In this document: positions 1 through 8,647 of the stretch, in pieces
Layout of the letters: each line of letters opens with the position of its first letter
Numbering within the stretch: the stretch's first letter is position 1
DNA from: Bacteroidia bacterium
Lineage (GTDB): Bacteria; Bacteroidota; Bacteroidia; UKL13-3
Length of the DNA: 64,000 nt
Assembly (NCBI GenBank): GCA_019695215.1
Contig: JAIBAK010000006.1
Span: 1 to 64,000 of the forward strand
Reading direction: 5' to 3'
Notes under the pieces: generated by a model
Databases searched by the model: none
What the model saw: the letters and a program-made list of their open reading frames with translations, nothing else
What the model was told of the DNA's origin: nothing
Program-made: the position numbers and the translations under genes

Positions 1-2
1 TA

Positions 3-1817
3 TTATCCATAAATAAAAATGAGCAGGCAGGATTAACGCCACAAATGTCGGGCGGCACCAACCTGAATAAAAATTACAACCCCGATGATAATACGCATTT
101 TCAGGTTTACACCTATAAATTTAATTCCTGTATCAGTACGGCCCCTGTAATTACCATTAAGCCCAACGGCACACTACAAATAGGAGATGACGGGTCGAAC
201 AGAACAGGAGATTTAATTATTCGCAACGGAGCCAAAGTTACCCTTGAGAACACAGCCAACCTTGCCATTTACGGCAACTCAAAATTGGTAATAGAAGAAG
301 GAGCCGAACTAAAAATAGTAGGTACTCCTACTATTTTATTGAAGGATGCTAATTCCATTATTGAAATACACGGCAAATTAACCTTAGATGCCAATGCTCA
401 ACTAAATATTACCAATACCAGCAACGGGCATATCGTTTTCAAATGCCCAACAGGCAGCTACTGCAACACCGATATTGGCAGCAATGCACAAATAAACATA
501 ACCGGAGCCACCCGCAACGATAAAGTAATTGAAATAACCGGAAAAGGACTTGATTTTGGCAGTAACCTTAGTGTTTTTTCGGTTGAAAAAGGTACCATTG
601 AACTGGGAAATAACTCAGCTATTTTGGTAGAAAATGATTTGAGTTTAGATCAGGTTAAAATAACCAAAACATCGACCAATACCACCACACACAAAGGCAT
701 TACCATCAACTCGGCACAGGGTAAAAATATTACCATTGTAGATTGTTATTTTGAGTATGCCGATAAAGGACTAACCAAAAGCAGTACTTCCACCTTAGAT
801 TTGCTTACCATTGAAACCACCGCCTTTGCCAATTGCAGTACCGGCCTTTACACGGTGGGCGATGCCTGTAATTTAGACCATGTTTATTTTTCAACCTGCC
901 AAACCGGATGGCAGGCTGAAGACATGACCGCAACGAGTGATTTTAAAGGGTACAGCGGAAGCAACGGTGCGTTTGCCATCGATTACGAAGGAAGTTCTAC
1001 CGCACATCTGTATGTGTATGAATCGAGGTTTTTATCCAACGCGCAAGCCATGCGTGTATCAGGCGGGAATAAACTGGTGGTACGGTGCAGCAGTTTCAGC
1101 AACAACGAAACCGATATTCAAAAAGACTACGGAGATTTGTTGCTTGATAATAGCGTAGGTGTCACCCCTTCTTCGGGCTCGGGCACTGTTTATGGCGGAG
1201 ATAATACTTTTTATAATACCACTGATTACAGCATCAGCCTCAATACTGCCGGAAATATTTATGTTCAAGGGCATAATCAGTTTGTTTATACTACCGAGCC
1301 TACTCACATTTTTTACGGAACACTTGGCAGCAGCCCGACTTTGGATAATAATTACTGGTCAATTTATGATGGAAGTACTACGCAAACCAATTTTTATACG
1401 GGCATGTGGAGTGTAACCAACGGAGGTAATCCGGTATTGTATTCTTACAATAGTGCCAACAACTGGAACGCATCAGGCGCCTGCACCGATGCCTGGGATG
1501 GAGAAATTGTAATTGAAGGAATGGCCAGAGACAATACCTCAACAGGAACAAAAGAAATTACATCCACAAAAAACGTTTTTGTTATTTACCCCAACCCAAC
1601 AGATAAACTATTGCACGTGCAAAGCATAGCACAAACCAGTAACTACACGCTAAAATTAGTTGACGTGACAGGTAGAATCATTTACCTGCAACCAACAACA
1701 AGCAATAGCCAAACGCAAAGTTTTGATGTATCCAATCTGGCAGTTGGGTTGTACCAAATACTGCTTGAGCAAAATGGTGTTACTCTGGCTAAACAAAAAG
1801 TGGTTATTAGTCGTTAA
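3..1817 (+). CDS. Secreted beta-helix protein with T9SS C-terminal sorting domain (5' partial)
   Basis: The reading frame is open from the window edge (codon at 3-5), so the true start lies outside and the ATG at 45 is probably internal. The visible 605 residues contain many short repeats rich in N, T and G with I/V-x-I/V spacing (for example LRVSGGNKLVVR-like rungs), as in right-handed parallel beta-helix surface proteins. The last 80 residues are a type A T9SS sorting domain: a YPNPT motif near the start, then LKLVDVTGRII, VSNLAVGLYQILL and a basic end, which would direct export across the outer membrane and surface attachment or release. No enzymatic motif is visible, so the substrate or partner is unknown. 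An adhesin or polysaccharide-binding protein is possible. The next gene is convergent. Confidence 0.8.
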   Translation, partial: LSINKNEQAGLTPQMSGGTNLNKNYNPDDNTHFQVYTYKFNSCISTAPVITIKPNGTLQIGDDGSNRTGDLIIRNGAKVTLENTANLAIYGNSKLVIEEGAELKIVGTPTILLKDANSIIEIHGKLTLDANAQLNITNTSNGHIVFKCPTGSYCNTDIGSNAQINITGATRNDKVIEITGKGLDFGSNLSVFSVEKGTIELGNNSAILVENDLSLDQVKITKTSTNTTTHKGITINSAQGKNITIVDCYFEYADKGLTKSSTSTLDLLTIETTAFANCSTGLYTVGDACNLDHVYFSTCQTGWQAEDMTATSDFKGYSGSNGAFAIDYEGSSTAHLYVYESRFLSNAQAMRVSGGNKLVVRCSSFSNNETDIQKDYGDLLLDNSVGVTPSSGSGTVYGGDNTFYNTTDYSISLNTAGNIYVQGHNQFVYTTEPTHIFYGTLGSSPTLDNNYWSIYDGSTTQTNFYTGMWSVTNGGNPVLYSYNSANNWNASGACTDAWDGEIVIEGMARDNTSTGTKEITSTKNVFVIYPNPTDKLLHVQSIAQTSNYTLKLVDVTGRIIYLQPTTSNSQTQSFDVSNLAVGLYQILLEQNGVTLAKQKVVISR

Positions 1818-1965
1818 TCATATGAACATAAAAAAACGTTTTTAATTTTTGCTGGTAGCCTTCCTCTGGATGGAGTTGCCTGACGTAGTGTACTTCTGAA
1901 AATGCCGCAACAAATAGGGGGGATTCCAGATATTTTATGTTGTATTCGTATTCTTATTAAATCTG

Positions 1966-3165
1966 TTAGTCTTCGGACTGGCGGCTTTTCTGTCGTATAG
2001 TGAGCAGTACACGGTTTGAATCGGGTTGCTTTTTATTCTTTTTTGCCGGCAATACCGAAATAAAAATAACTTCTATTCGTAATGAATCAATTCCGTTTTC
2101 ATTCATAAAATACGTAAAGAATCTAACAAACGAATCTTTTGCCTGCGTGTGCGTGCCGCAGTATAATTCGAAAGTGGCCAGCGGATAATTAGTAAACAGG
2201 GGCAATAGTTTTTTCAGTCGTAATTCAAACTGTTGATTGTTTTGAAACGAGGAAACTACGGTATCGTCAAACAGAATTTGGGCAACATGGTCAGGAGGTT
2301 CGGGCGAAAGTCTGCGGGGAGACAAAATAATGATTTGATCTTTTTGCCGTTTTCCTTTTTTTGAATCTGTTATTCGCGCGGGAGTTCCGCTACTTTTAAA
2401 CGAGCCGTATTCGAGAAATACCCCTGAGTCGTAGTTTTTATCTTTCACATCGGCAATGGCAATTTTTAGGTGATAGGTTTTACCCGGAATAACCATAGCC
2501 CTCGCCCCGAGCACTGTGGTGAAACCGTCAAATTGGATTTCGCTGGAGTCGGGTTCCATGCTAAAGGGGTCGTAAACTTTAAACTCGTTATCTATATAGT
2601 ATTGCTTATGTTTCTTATAGTTTACGTTGTTAATGGTCACCGCATCTCTGGTACCCGGTAACAGGGCCATGTTTTTAAAACCTTTAATGCCCGGCCCGCT
2701 GATAAAAAAGGCAAATACATCATTGAATTTGGAACCCACGTATTCGGGGTATTCTTCTGAAGCAAATAAATATTGAAATGAAACAGTGCTGCCGGAAGGG
2801 ATAAAATCAAATTCTAAAATGGCTGCATCATAGGTGCTGTAACCGGCTAAATCCGTCAGCTGCCGGTCGCCCCAGGCATCGGTGGAATAGCTGCTGCTGG
2901 CTGACAGATTGGGCCCTTTGGCTGTGTTATAATGCCCGGTTGCAAGAAAAATTCCGGCCTGCATGGGCATGTTGTTTTTACTATTATGAAATACGCGGAT
3001 GGCTTTGTCGTATCCGGTAAAGCGAATGTTTTTTATCTCTACGCCATCGCTCTGAAATACCTGCCTCACCATCTGTTCCACATTGGAGGTGGTATCAAAA
3101 ACCAATTGTGCTCTTACAAGGGGAGAGCTTAGTAACAGAAAAATGGTGAGCAGTTTTTTGTTCAA
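1966..3165 (-). CDS. Choice-of-anchor L domain secreted protein
   Basis: The 399-residue product starts with a signal peptide (MNKKLLTIFLLLSSPLVRAQ). It then matches the choice-of-anchor L fold: an NIRFTGYDKAIRVF segment, GIFLATG, AAILEFDFIPSGSTVSFQYLFASEEYPEYVG, NDVFAFFISGPG, KNMALLPGT, FDGFTTVL and HLKIAIADVKDKNYDSGVFLEYGSF in family order. The C-terminal about 130 residues carry a different beta-rich domain, not an OmpA domain. The family is extracellular in Bacteroidota, and the domain is normally joined to one of several anchors. No T9SS domain is visible here. It lies 5 nt downstream of a paralogue on the same strand, so the two are likely co-transcribed and may form one surface structure. 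The function is not established. Confidence 0.8.
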   Translation of the reverse strand: MNKKLLTIFLLLSSPLVRAQLVFDTTSNVEQMVRQVFQSDGVEIKNIRFTGYDKAIRVFHNSKNNMPMQAGIFLATGHYNTAKGPNLSASSSYSTDAWGDRQLTDLAGYSTYDAAILEFDFIPSGSTVSFQYLFASEEYPEYVGSKFNDVFAFFISGPGIKGFKNMALLPGTRDAVTINNVNYKKHKQYYIDNEFKVYDPFSMEPDSSEIQFDGFTTVLGARAMVIPGKTYHLKIAIADVKDKNYDSGVFLEYGSFKSSGTPARITDSKKGKRQKDQIIILSPRRLSPEPPDHVAQILFDDTVVSSFQNNQQFELRLKKLLPLFTNYPLATFELYCGTHTQAKDSFVRFFTYFMNENGIDSLRIEVIFISVLPAKKNKKQPDSNRVLLTIRQKSRQSED

Positions 3166-3170
3166 GTAAC

Positions 3171-4325
3171 CTATTTTTTAATCACAAACACTACCCGCCT
3201 GTTTGCGGCTTTTTCTTTTTCGTTGCGGTTGCCGTTGAGCGGCTGTGAACTGCCATATCCGGTTGCTGAAATACGTGTGGCATCGATTCCTTTTTTTATC
3301 AGATATGATTTTACCGCCAGTGCTCTTTTTTCCGAAAGCATTTTATTGTATTCGGCTGTTCCGGCATTATCGGTGTGGCCGTTTACTTCCATTACATACG
3401 TTGCATTTTTACTAAGCACTTCATACAGGCTGTCGAGGTAACGGTGGTATTGCTGCGGAATAACCGAAGAGTTAAACGGAAACTCAATATGCAGGGTATA
3501 AGTGGCCACTACCGAGTCTTTTTTACTTTGTACGGGAGGTACTGTTTGCCCCAAACAGGTAAATGAATTGGCTTCGAGAAACACACCCGAATCGTAGCTC
3601 ATATCATTTACATCGGCAATGGCAATTTTAATGGTATAGGTTTGCCCCGGAATAACATGCGATTTCGCTATGAGTTTTCGGGTAAATCCGTCAAACTGCA
3701 AACTGGTTTTCAGTTCTTCGGGCGTAGTGGGTTTGTTATAAATATAATATTGGTTGTTATAAAGCATATTCACCGAGTTAATGGTGATGGGAGTAGAGTC
3801 ATCGGGAAGCAGGGCCATATTTTTTGTACCATTAATGCCCGGCCCTTTAATAAAGAAACCAAATACATCGTTAAATTTTTTCTGAACGTACTCCGGGTAT
3901 TCTTCGGAGCCAAACACAAACTGAAAGGCAATAGTGTCGCAGCGCGGTATGAACGTAAACTGCAAAATAACCTGATCGAATAATTTTCCTGAAGCAATTT
4001 TCATCAGGTCGGGGTCATCGTTTAATTGCATACCGTCACGCGATTGCGGAGTGCTGCTTCCTCCGGTTATATTGGGTCCAACTGGCGCATTCAGGTTTCC
4101 GGTACCAAGGTAAATGCCGCTTTTCATGTTTAGTATGGGACTGTTGTTGGTAAATTTACCAATGGCATTAAACGAGCCGTAATAGTCAATGCTCTCCACC
4201 TGAATTGTTCCGCCCGAAAGTAATTCGAGTGCCTGCTTACCGCTGGTTACGGGTTCAATGGTAAGTTGCGCTTTGAGGGAGAGCGACCCAATCAGAAAAA
4301 ATAAAAATAACCTGTATTTCATCAA
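3171..4325 (-). CDS. Choice-of-anchor L protein fused to OmpA peptidoglycan-binding domain
   Basis: The 384-residue product has a signal peptide (ending near SLKAQ), a choice-of-anchor L domain over about residues 30-255 (FGSEEYPEYVQ, DVFGFFIKGPG, KIAIADVNDMSYDSGVFLEA) and an OmpA-like domain over about 270-384. The OmpA part shows the usual NGHTDNAG loop, LSEKRALAVKSYLIKKGID and the terminal NRRVVFVIKK strand, including the D and R residues that bind diaminopimelate. It is therefore anchored to peptidoglycan in the periplasm. It is the first gene of a pair with the paralogue 5 nt downstream. The anchor L domains are clearly homologous, suggesting tandem duplication followed by exchange of the C-terminal module. 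Confidence 0.85.
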   Translation of the reverse strand: MMKYRLFLFFLIGSLSLKAQLTIEPVTSGKQALELLSGGTIQVESIDYYGSFNAIGKFTNNSPILNMKSGIYLGTGNLNAPVGPNITGGSSTPQSRDGMQLNDDPDLMKIASGKLFDQVILQFTFIPRCDTIAFQFVFGSEEYPEYVQKKFNDVFGFFIKGPGINGTKNMALLPDDSTPITINSVNMLYNNQYYIYNKPTTPEELKTSLQFDGFTRKLIAKSHVIPGQTYTIKIAIADVNDMSYDSGVFLEANSFTCLGQTVPPVQSKKDSVVATYTLHIEFPFNSSVIPQQYHRYLDSLYEVLSKNATYVMEVNGHTDNAGTAEYNKMLSEKRALAVKSYLIKKGIDATRISATGYGSSQPLNGNRNEKEKAANRRVVFVIKK

Positions 4326-4357
4326 ACGTTCAATGATAAGGAATATGGCGCAAAAGT

Positions 4358-4387
4358 TTGCAATAACCCTGCCCTATGTTAAGTTTG
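4358..4387 (+). promoter_or_regulatory. Bacteroidota-type promoter of the DinB gene
   Basis: TTG at 4358-4360, a 19-nt spacer and TAAGTTTG at 4380-4387 match the Bacteroidota -33/-7 consensus (TTG, N19, TAnnTTTG). The ATG follows only 4 nt after the -7 box, so the predicted transcript would have almost no leader. Confidence 0.6.
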
Positions 4388-4391
4388 CCAA

Positions 4392-4898
4392 ATGAAACCC
4401 TCCGCCACCACATACCCATCGTATTACGAAAAATACGTTCAATTATTGCCTGATGAGCCCATCAATGCTTTATTGGAAAGGCAATTAAGAGAAATAGATG
4501 AAGTGTTTTCACAAGTACCCGATAGTAAAGCCGATTACCGTTATGCCAAGGGGAAATGGAGTGTGAAAGAAGTATTAGGCCATTTGCTGGATGCAGAGCG
4601 CATATTTGCTTACCGCGCCCTATGTATTGCCCGTGGCGAGCATCAATCGTTACCCGGCTTTGAAGAGGATGATTATGTGCGAAACGGATTTTTCGGAGAA
4701 CGTAACCTGGATGATTTATTAGTTGAGTTTATGTACCTGCGTAAATCGAATCTGCAATTGTTTTACGGACTAAGTGAAGAAGCTCTTAACCGCAACGGAA
4801 AGGCTAATAATTTACAGGTAAACTGCCGGGCTGTTTTTTGGATAATGGCCGGACATGTGCAGCATCATTTGCAGGTAATACGTGAAAGGTATTTGTAG
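4392..4898 (+). CDS. DinB/YfiT family putative metalloenzyme
   Basis: This 168-residue protein has the four-helix DinB_2 layout. The motif KWSVKEVLGHLLDAERIFAYRAL carries the first metal-binding histidine, and the C-terminal GHVQHHLQVIRERYL carries the two further histidines of the triad, in the usual position near the end. Family members bind a divalent metal and include thiol-dependent S-transferases and damage-induced proteins of unknown reaction, so a specific substrate cannot be given. No signal peptide is present, so it is cytoplasmic. It has its own promoter and is not in an operon. The next gene is convergent. Confidence 0.85.
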   Translation: MKPSATTYPSYYEKYVQLLPDEPINALLERQLREIDEVFSQVPDSKADYRYAKGKWSVKEVLGHLLDAERIFAYRALCIARGEHQSLPGFEEDDYVRNGFFGERNLDDLLVEFMYLRKSNLQLFYGLSEEALNRNGKANNLQVNCRAVFWIMAGHVQHHLQVIRERYL

Positions 4899-4923
4899 AA
4901 ACAATCTCAAAAATGTAAATGCA

Positions 4924-4959
4924 AAATGTCAGTTCGAGCGTAGTCGAGAACAGACATTT
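4924..4959. repeat. Interrupted palindrome between convergent genes
   Basis: The arms AAATGTC (4924-4930) and GACATTT (4953-4959) are exact complements. Inside them GTTC and GAAC also pair, around a GAGCGTAGTCGAG centre. It lies in the 108-nt gap between the converging DinB and rhodanese genes. There is no long T tract, so it may be an interspersed repeat acting as a bidirectional 3'-end element rather than a classical terminator. Confidence 0.5.
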
Positions 4960-5006
4960 CCTTATTACCAGATTTCAACTGCCCTTAATACAGCAAAAAT
5001 TTAAGA

Positions 5007-5390
5007 TTATTTAGTGACTGACGGCAGTCCGCTTTTCGTCCATGCGTTGAATCCGCCCTGCATATTGTACACGTTTTTGAATCCCATTTTTACCATCATT
5101 TCGCAGGCCTCGGCTGAACGGCCACCTACGGCACAGTACACATAATACACTTTGTTTTTGTCAAGCTTTTTTAACTCCGACTCAAAATTATCGTTGAATA
5201 AATCGAGGTGAAGCGCGCCTTGTATATGACCTTTATTCCACTCCTGCGGGGTACGCACATCTAAAAAGGAAGCTTTTACTTTTTTGGCATCCTCGTTCAT
5301 TTGCTGTGGGGTAACTGTTTTTACCTGCCCCATTGTTGAAACCGAAAAGAGGGAAAGTCCTAAAAAAGTGAAGAACTGAATTAATTTCAT
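5007..5390 (-). CDS. Exported rhodanese-like protein
   Basis: This is a 127-residue single-domain rhodanese. A signal peptide (MKLIQFFTFLGLSLFSVSTMGQ) directs it to the periplasm. The domain has FLDVRTPQEWNKGHIQGALHLDL near the N-terminus and the active loop YCAVGGRSAEAC, whose first cysteine is the expected persulfide-carrying residue. The usual CxxGxRS loop is kept as C-A-V-G-G-R-S. The family transfers sulfane sulfur or reduces small ions, and the physiological substrate is not deducible. It is a single-gene unit, divergent from the DUF3078 gene with 56 nt between the start codons. Confidence 0.88.
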   Translation of the reverse strand: MKLIQFFTFLGLSLFSVSTMGQVKTVTPQQMNEDAKKVKASFLDVRTPQEWNKGHIQGALHLDLFNDNFESELKKLDKNKVYYVYCAVGGRSAEACEMMVKMGFKNVYNMQGGFNAWTKSGLPSVTK

Positions 5391-5408
5391 ACCTTGTAAA
5401 TTTTAAAA

Positions 5409-5416
5409 TAACTTTG
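5409..5416 (+). promoter_or_regulatory. -7 box of the DUF3078 gene
   Basis: TAACTTTG matches TAnnTTTG and lies 30 nt before the ATG at 5447. No TTG is found at the ideal 19-nt spacing (the nearest, 5394-5396, is too close). Confidence 0.4.
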
Positions 5417-5446
5417 CAACAAATTTAATCTTTAATTCATCAGATT

Positions 5447-6331
5447 ATGAGAAAAATATTCATAGTACTGCTGTTAGTATTTGCAATTTCTGCATTTGCT
5501 CAGGACGCTGTAAAACGCGATACCTCTTACTGGAAATCAAAATTCAGTATCGGAATGGGAATCAATCAGGCTTCATTCAGTCAGAACTGGAAATCGGGCG
5601 GGGTAAATTCAATGGCCATCTCATCCGTCTTCAGCGGAAAAGTAGAATATAACCGTGAAAAGGTGTCGTTTCTCAACGATATTCAATTGCAATATGGCAG
5701 GTTATACAACCAGAATGAAGCAGCTTATTTACCGGACTATCGCAAAACACAAGACCGCATTTTTATCGATTCCAAGTTAGGTTACAATATATCATCGCAC
5801 TGGTTAGTATTTGCATCGCTCAACTTTCAAAGCCAGTTTGATAAGGGTTATAAGTACGACAAAGACACAGCAAACCGCGAGGTGGCCGTGCTTACGTCCC
5901 GCTTTTTTGCCCCGGCTTACATAACCGAGTCAATGGGTTTTGAATATAAGCCCGTCTCGTATTTTAGTGTGAGGGCCGGTATTGGAACGTTGCGCCAAAC
6001 CATTGTGAATGATAAAACACTTTACCTTACCGAACCCAAAAATTACGGGGTAAAACCGGGAGAAACTTTCCGAAATGAATTAGCTTTTATGCTCATCATG
6101 AATTTTGATAAGGATGTTGCTAAAAACATGAACCTGAAAGTGCGTTATCAGGGTTTTGCCAATTATGAACAAATAAAAGCAATTGACAGCAGGGTAGATG
6201 CTACGCTAACGGCAAGAATTAATAAACTTTTCAATGTGACTTTAACCGGAGTTGCCCTTTATGACCAGGATCAGGATTACAAAATGCAATTTAGTCAGGC
6301 AATGTCACTCGGATTTTTGTATAACTTTTAA
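5447..6331 (+). CDS. DUF3078 outer-membrane beta-barrel-like protein
   Basis: The 294-residue protein starts with a signal peptide (MRKIFIVLLLVFAISAFAQ). Alternating aromatic and hydrophobic strands end in a typical outer-membrane terminal strand (AMSLGFLYNF, final Phe). The motif SIGMGINQASFSQNWKSGG is the hallmark of DUF3078, a Bacteroidota family of probable outer-membrane proteins with no assigned function. A rho-independent terminator follows immediately, so it is probably monocistronic. Confidence 0.8.
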   Translation: MRKIFIVLLLVFAISAFAQDAVKRDTSYWKSKFSIGMGINQASFSQNWKSGGVNSMAISSVFSGKVEYNREKVSFLNDIQLQYGRLYNQNEAAYLPDYRKTQDRIFIDSKLGYNISSHWLVFASLNFQSQFDKGYKYDKDTANREVAVLTSRFFAPAYITESMGFEYKPVSYFSVRAGIGTLRQTIVNDKTLYLTEPKNYGVKPGETFRNELAFMLIMNFDKDVAKNMNLKVRYQGFANYEQIKAIDSRVDATLTARINKLFNVTLTGVALYDQDQDYKMQFSQAMSLGFLYNF

Positions 6332-6353
6332 TACTACAATTATTCAAATGTTG

Positions 6354-6382
6354 AAAGGCTGCTACCGGGCAGCCTTTTTTAT
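6354..6382 (+). terminator. Rho-independent terminator after DUF3078 gene
   Basis: AAAGGCTGC (6354-6362) pairs perfectly with GCAGCCTTT (6369-6377) around a 6-nt loop, followed by a run of T. Confidence 0.85.
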
Positions 6383-6409
6383 TATACCAGCGGTTGTATT
6401 TTTACCGCA

Positions 6410-7834
6410 ATGAATAAACGTGTATTTTCTATTCTTTCGGGGCCCTTATTATTTGCCCTTATATTGCTTATTCCGGCTCCCGAATTTATAGGGACTGCTG
6501 GGTGGAAGGTGCTGGCCGTGGCACTGTGGATGATTACGTGGTGGGTGCTCGAAACGGTATCGGCACCTGCAACGGCACTGCTGCCAATTATTTTATTTCC
6601 GGTACTTGGTATTTTTAGTGTGCAGGAAGTGTGTACACCTTACGGAAGTTCGCCCATTTTTTTATTCATGGGCGGATTTATGATTGCCATGGCCATGGAA
6701 AAGTGGAACCTGCACAAACGAATTGCATTAAATATGATACGGCTCACCGGCACCGATGCCCGGGGAATTATTCTGGGATTTATGCTGGCAACTGCTTTAT
6801 TGAGTATGTGGATCAGCAATACAGCTACCACCGTAATGATGCTCGCCATTGTACAACCTACCATGCGTTTATTGTTCGAGCAATCAAATGAGACGGAAGA
6901 GCAGAAAAATAAATTTGCACTATGTCTTATGCTCGGAATCGGGTATGCGGCCAGTATTGGAGGCATTGCCACCATCATAGGCACTCCCCCCAATGTGGTA
7001 ATGGTGGGCATTATGCAAAAAATGACCGGTATTGAAGTGAGTTTTTTTAAATGGATGCTGGTGTGCACACCGCTTATGTTATTGCTGCTTTGGTTCTGTT
7101 ACCTGCTGCTTACCCGATGGCTTTATCCGTTTACCATAAGAAGGTTTAATCATTCCAATGAGTTAATCATGGATGAACTTAAACGTATAGGCAGCATGAA
7201 TTCGCAGGAACGTATGGTGGCTTTCATTTTCTCCTTTACAGCTCTGCTCTGGATACTTAATCAACCGCTGAGAAGCATACCCGCACTCCGTTTTCTTGAT
7301 GATACCTCCATTGCCATGATTGGCGGGTTATTATTGTTTATTATTCCTGTAAAAGGGAAATCATTGCTGCATTGGGAGGATACCAAAAACCTTCACTGGG
7401 GAATTTTGTTGCTGTTTGGTGGCGGGCTGGCATTGGCAAAAGCTATGGAACATACCGGAGTAATTCACCTGATAGCACATCTGGCTAATTCATTTCAGCA
7501 CATAAACATGTATGTACTGATTATTATTCTCACTGCAATCAGCATTACCATTACCGAAGTGATGAGCAATGTAGCGCTGGCCACCATTATGGTACCTGTG
7601 GTAATTGGAATTGCCAACGGAATAGGAGCCAACCCGGTATTATTTGCATTGCCAGTTGCTTTAGGAACTAGCTTTGCGTTTATGATGCCCATTTCCACCC
7701 CGCCCAATGCCATAGTTTATGCCACGGGTTATATCAGAATGAAGGAGATGATAAAAGCAGGATTCTGGCTGGATATAATAGGCTTTGTATTGCTCAGTAT
7801 TTTTGTGGTTACCTTATTTGAATGGGTTTTTTAA
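6410..7834 (+). CDS. SLC13/DASS family sodium-coupled anion transporter
   Basis: The 474-residue inner-membrane protein has about 11-12 hydrophobic segments. Both SNT-type signatures of the divalent anion:Na+ symporter family are seen: MWISNTATTVMML near residue 125 and the related ISTPPNAIVYATG near residue 430. IIGTPPNVVM near residue 195 marks the first repeat's cation/substrate loop. Members import succinate, malate, citrate or sulfate, and the residues visible do not decide among these, although a C4-dicarboxylate is the commonest substrate. The ATG at 6410 follows the terminator of the previous gene by about 28 nt. Confidence 0.88.
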   Translation: MNKRVFSILSGPLLFALILLIPAPEFIGTAGWKVLAVALWMITWWVLETVSAPATALLPIILFPVLGIFSVQEVCTPYGSSPIFLFMGGFMIAMAMEKWNLHKRIALNMIRLTGTDARGIILGFMLATALLSMWISNTATTVMMLAIVQPTMRLLFEQSNETEEQKNKFALCLMLGIGYAASIGGIATIIGTPPNVVMVGIMQKMTGIEVSFFKWMLVCTPLMLLLLWFCYLLLTRWLYPFTIRRFNHSNELIMDELKRIGSMNSQERMVAFIFSFTALLWILNQPLRSIPALRFLDDTSIAMIGGLLLFIIPVKGKSLLHWEDTKNLHWGILLLFGGGLALAKAMEHTGVIHLIAHLANSFQHINMYVLIIILTAISITITEVMSNVALATIMVPVVIGIANGIGANPVLFALPVALGTSFAFMMPISTPPNAIVYATGYIRMKEMIKAGFWLDIIGFVLLSIFVVTLFEWVF

Positions 7835-7879
7835 TAAAATAACTGAATATTTGATTAAGATTGTATATCCATTACGGCA

Positions 7880-8644
7880 ATGAAAATTACGTTTTTAGGA
7901 ACCGGAACTTCACAGGGTGTACCCTTAATTGCATGCAGTTGCAGGGTATGCACCTCAACTGATAGCCGTGATAAACGCCTGCGCAGTGCCGTGATGATAT
8001 CGGAAAACGGGAAAAACTTTGTGATTGATACCGGACCCGATTTCAGGCAGCAAATGTTGCGCGAACAGGTTTCGGGTATAGAAGCAGTTTTATTTACACA
8101 TGCACATAAAGACCATATAGCAGGTTTTGATGATATCAGGGCATTCAATTTTATTCAGCGCAAAAAAATAGATGTGTATGCTGATGAATGGGTGCAGAAA
8201 CAAATGAAACGGGAGTTTTATTATATTTTTGAAGAAACCAAATATCCGGGGATTCCTGAAATTGACTTACACACCATTCACCATCAGGCAAATTTTGAAG
8301 TGAGCGGAGTTAAGTTTATTCCTATTGAGGTGTACCATTATAAATTGCCGGTACTTGGTTTCAGGGCAGGTGATTTTACTTATATCACGGATGCAAATTT
8401 TATTGCTGACGAAGAGAAGGAAAAAATAAAAGGATCGAAAGTATTAGTTTTAAATGCGCTCAGGCGCGAACATCATATTTCTCATTTTACCTTAGAGGAA
8501 GCTGTTAAATTAGCCGAAGAGCTGGGTTGCGAGCAGACTTATTTCACGCATATCAGCCACCAGTTGGGGTTGCACAGCGAGGTTGAAAATGAACTGAAGC
8601 AGGGCATTCACTTAGCCTACGATGGTCTTCAGTTGCATATTTAA
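7880..8644 (+). CDS. PhnP-like metallo-beta-lactamase-fold phosphodiesterase
   Basis: This 254-residue cytoplasmic MBL-fold hydrolase contains the dimetal motif HAHKDH (about residues 75-80), the downstream ITDANF metal ligand region and a C-terminal THISH histidine. An N-terminal cysteine cluster, ACSCRVC followed by TSTDSRDKRLRS, matches the structural zinc site of PhnP-type enzymes. Such proteins hydrolyse cyclic phosphodiesters. No phosphonate genes are nearby, so a role in phosphonate use is not supported. The gene is followed 3 nt later by the NFACT gene and probably forms an operon with it. Confidence 0.85.
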   Translation: MKITFLGTGTSQGVPLIACSCRVCTSTDSRDKRLRSAVMISENGKNFVIDTGPDFRQQMLREQVSGIEAVLFTHAHKDHIAGFDDIRAFNFIQRKKIDVYADEWVQKQMKREFYYIFEETKYPGIPEIDLHTIHHQANFEVSGVKFIPIEVYHYKLPVLGFRAGDFTYITDANFIADEEKEKIKGSKVLVLNALRREHHISHFTLEEAVKLAEELGCEQTYFTHISHQLGLHSEVENELKQGIHLAYDGLQLHI

Positions 8645-8647
8645 GCT

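Noticed and set aside
3642-3983. A 113-codon open frame antisense to the OmpA-domain anchor L gene
   Set aside because: It lies wholly inside a well-supported gene on the other strand and has no recognisable protein features.
6640-7068. A 142-codon open frame antisense to the SLC13 transporter
   Set aside because: The hydrophobic translation is a shadow of the transporter helices.
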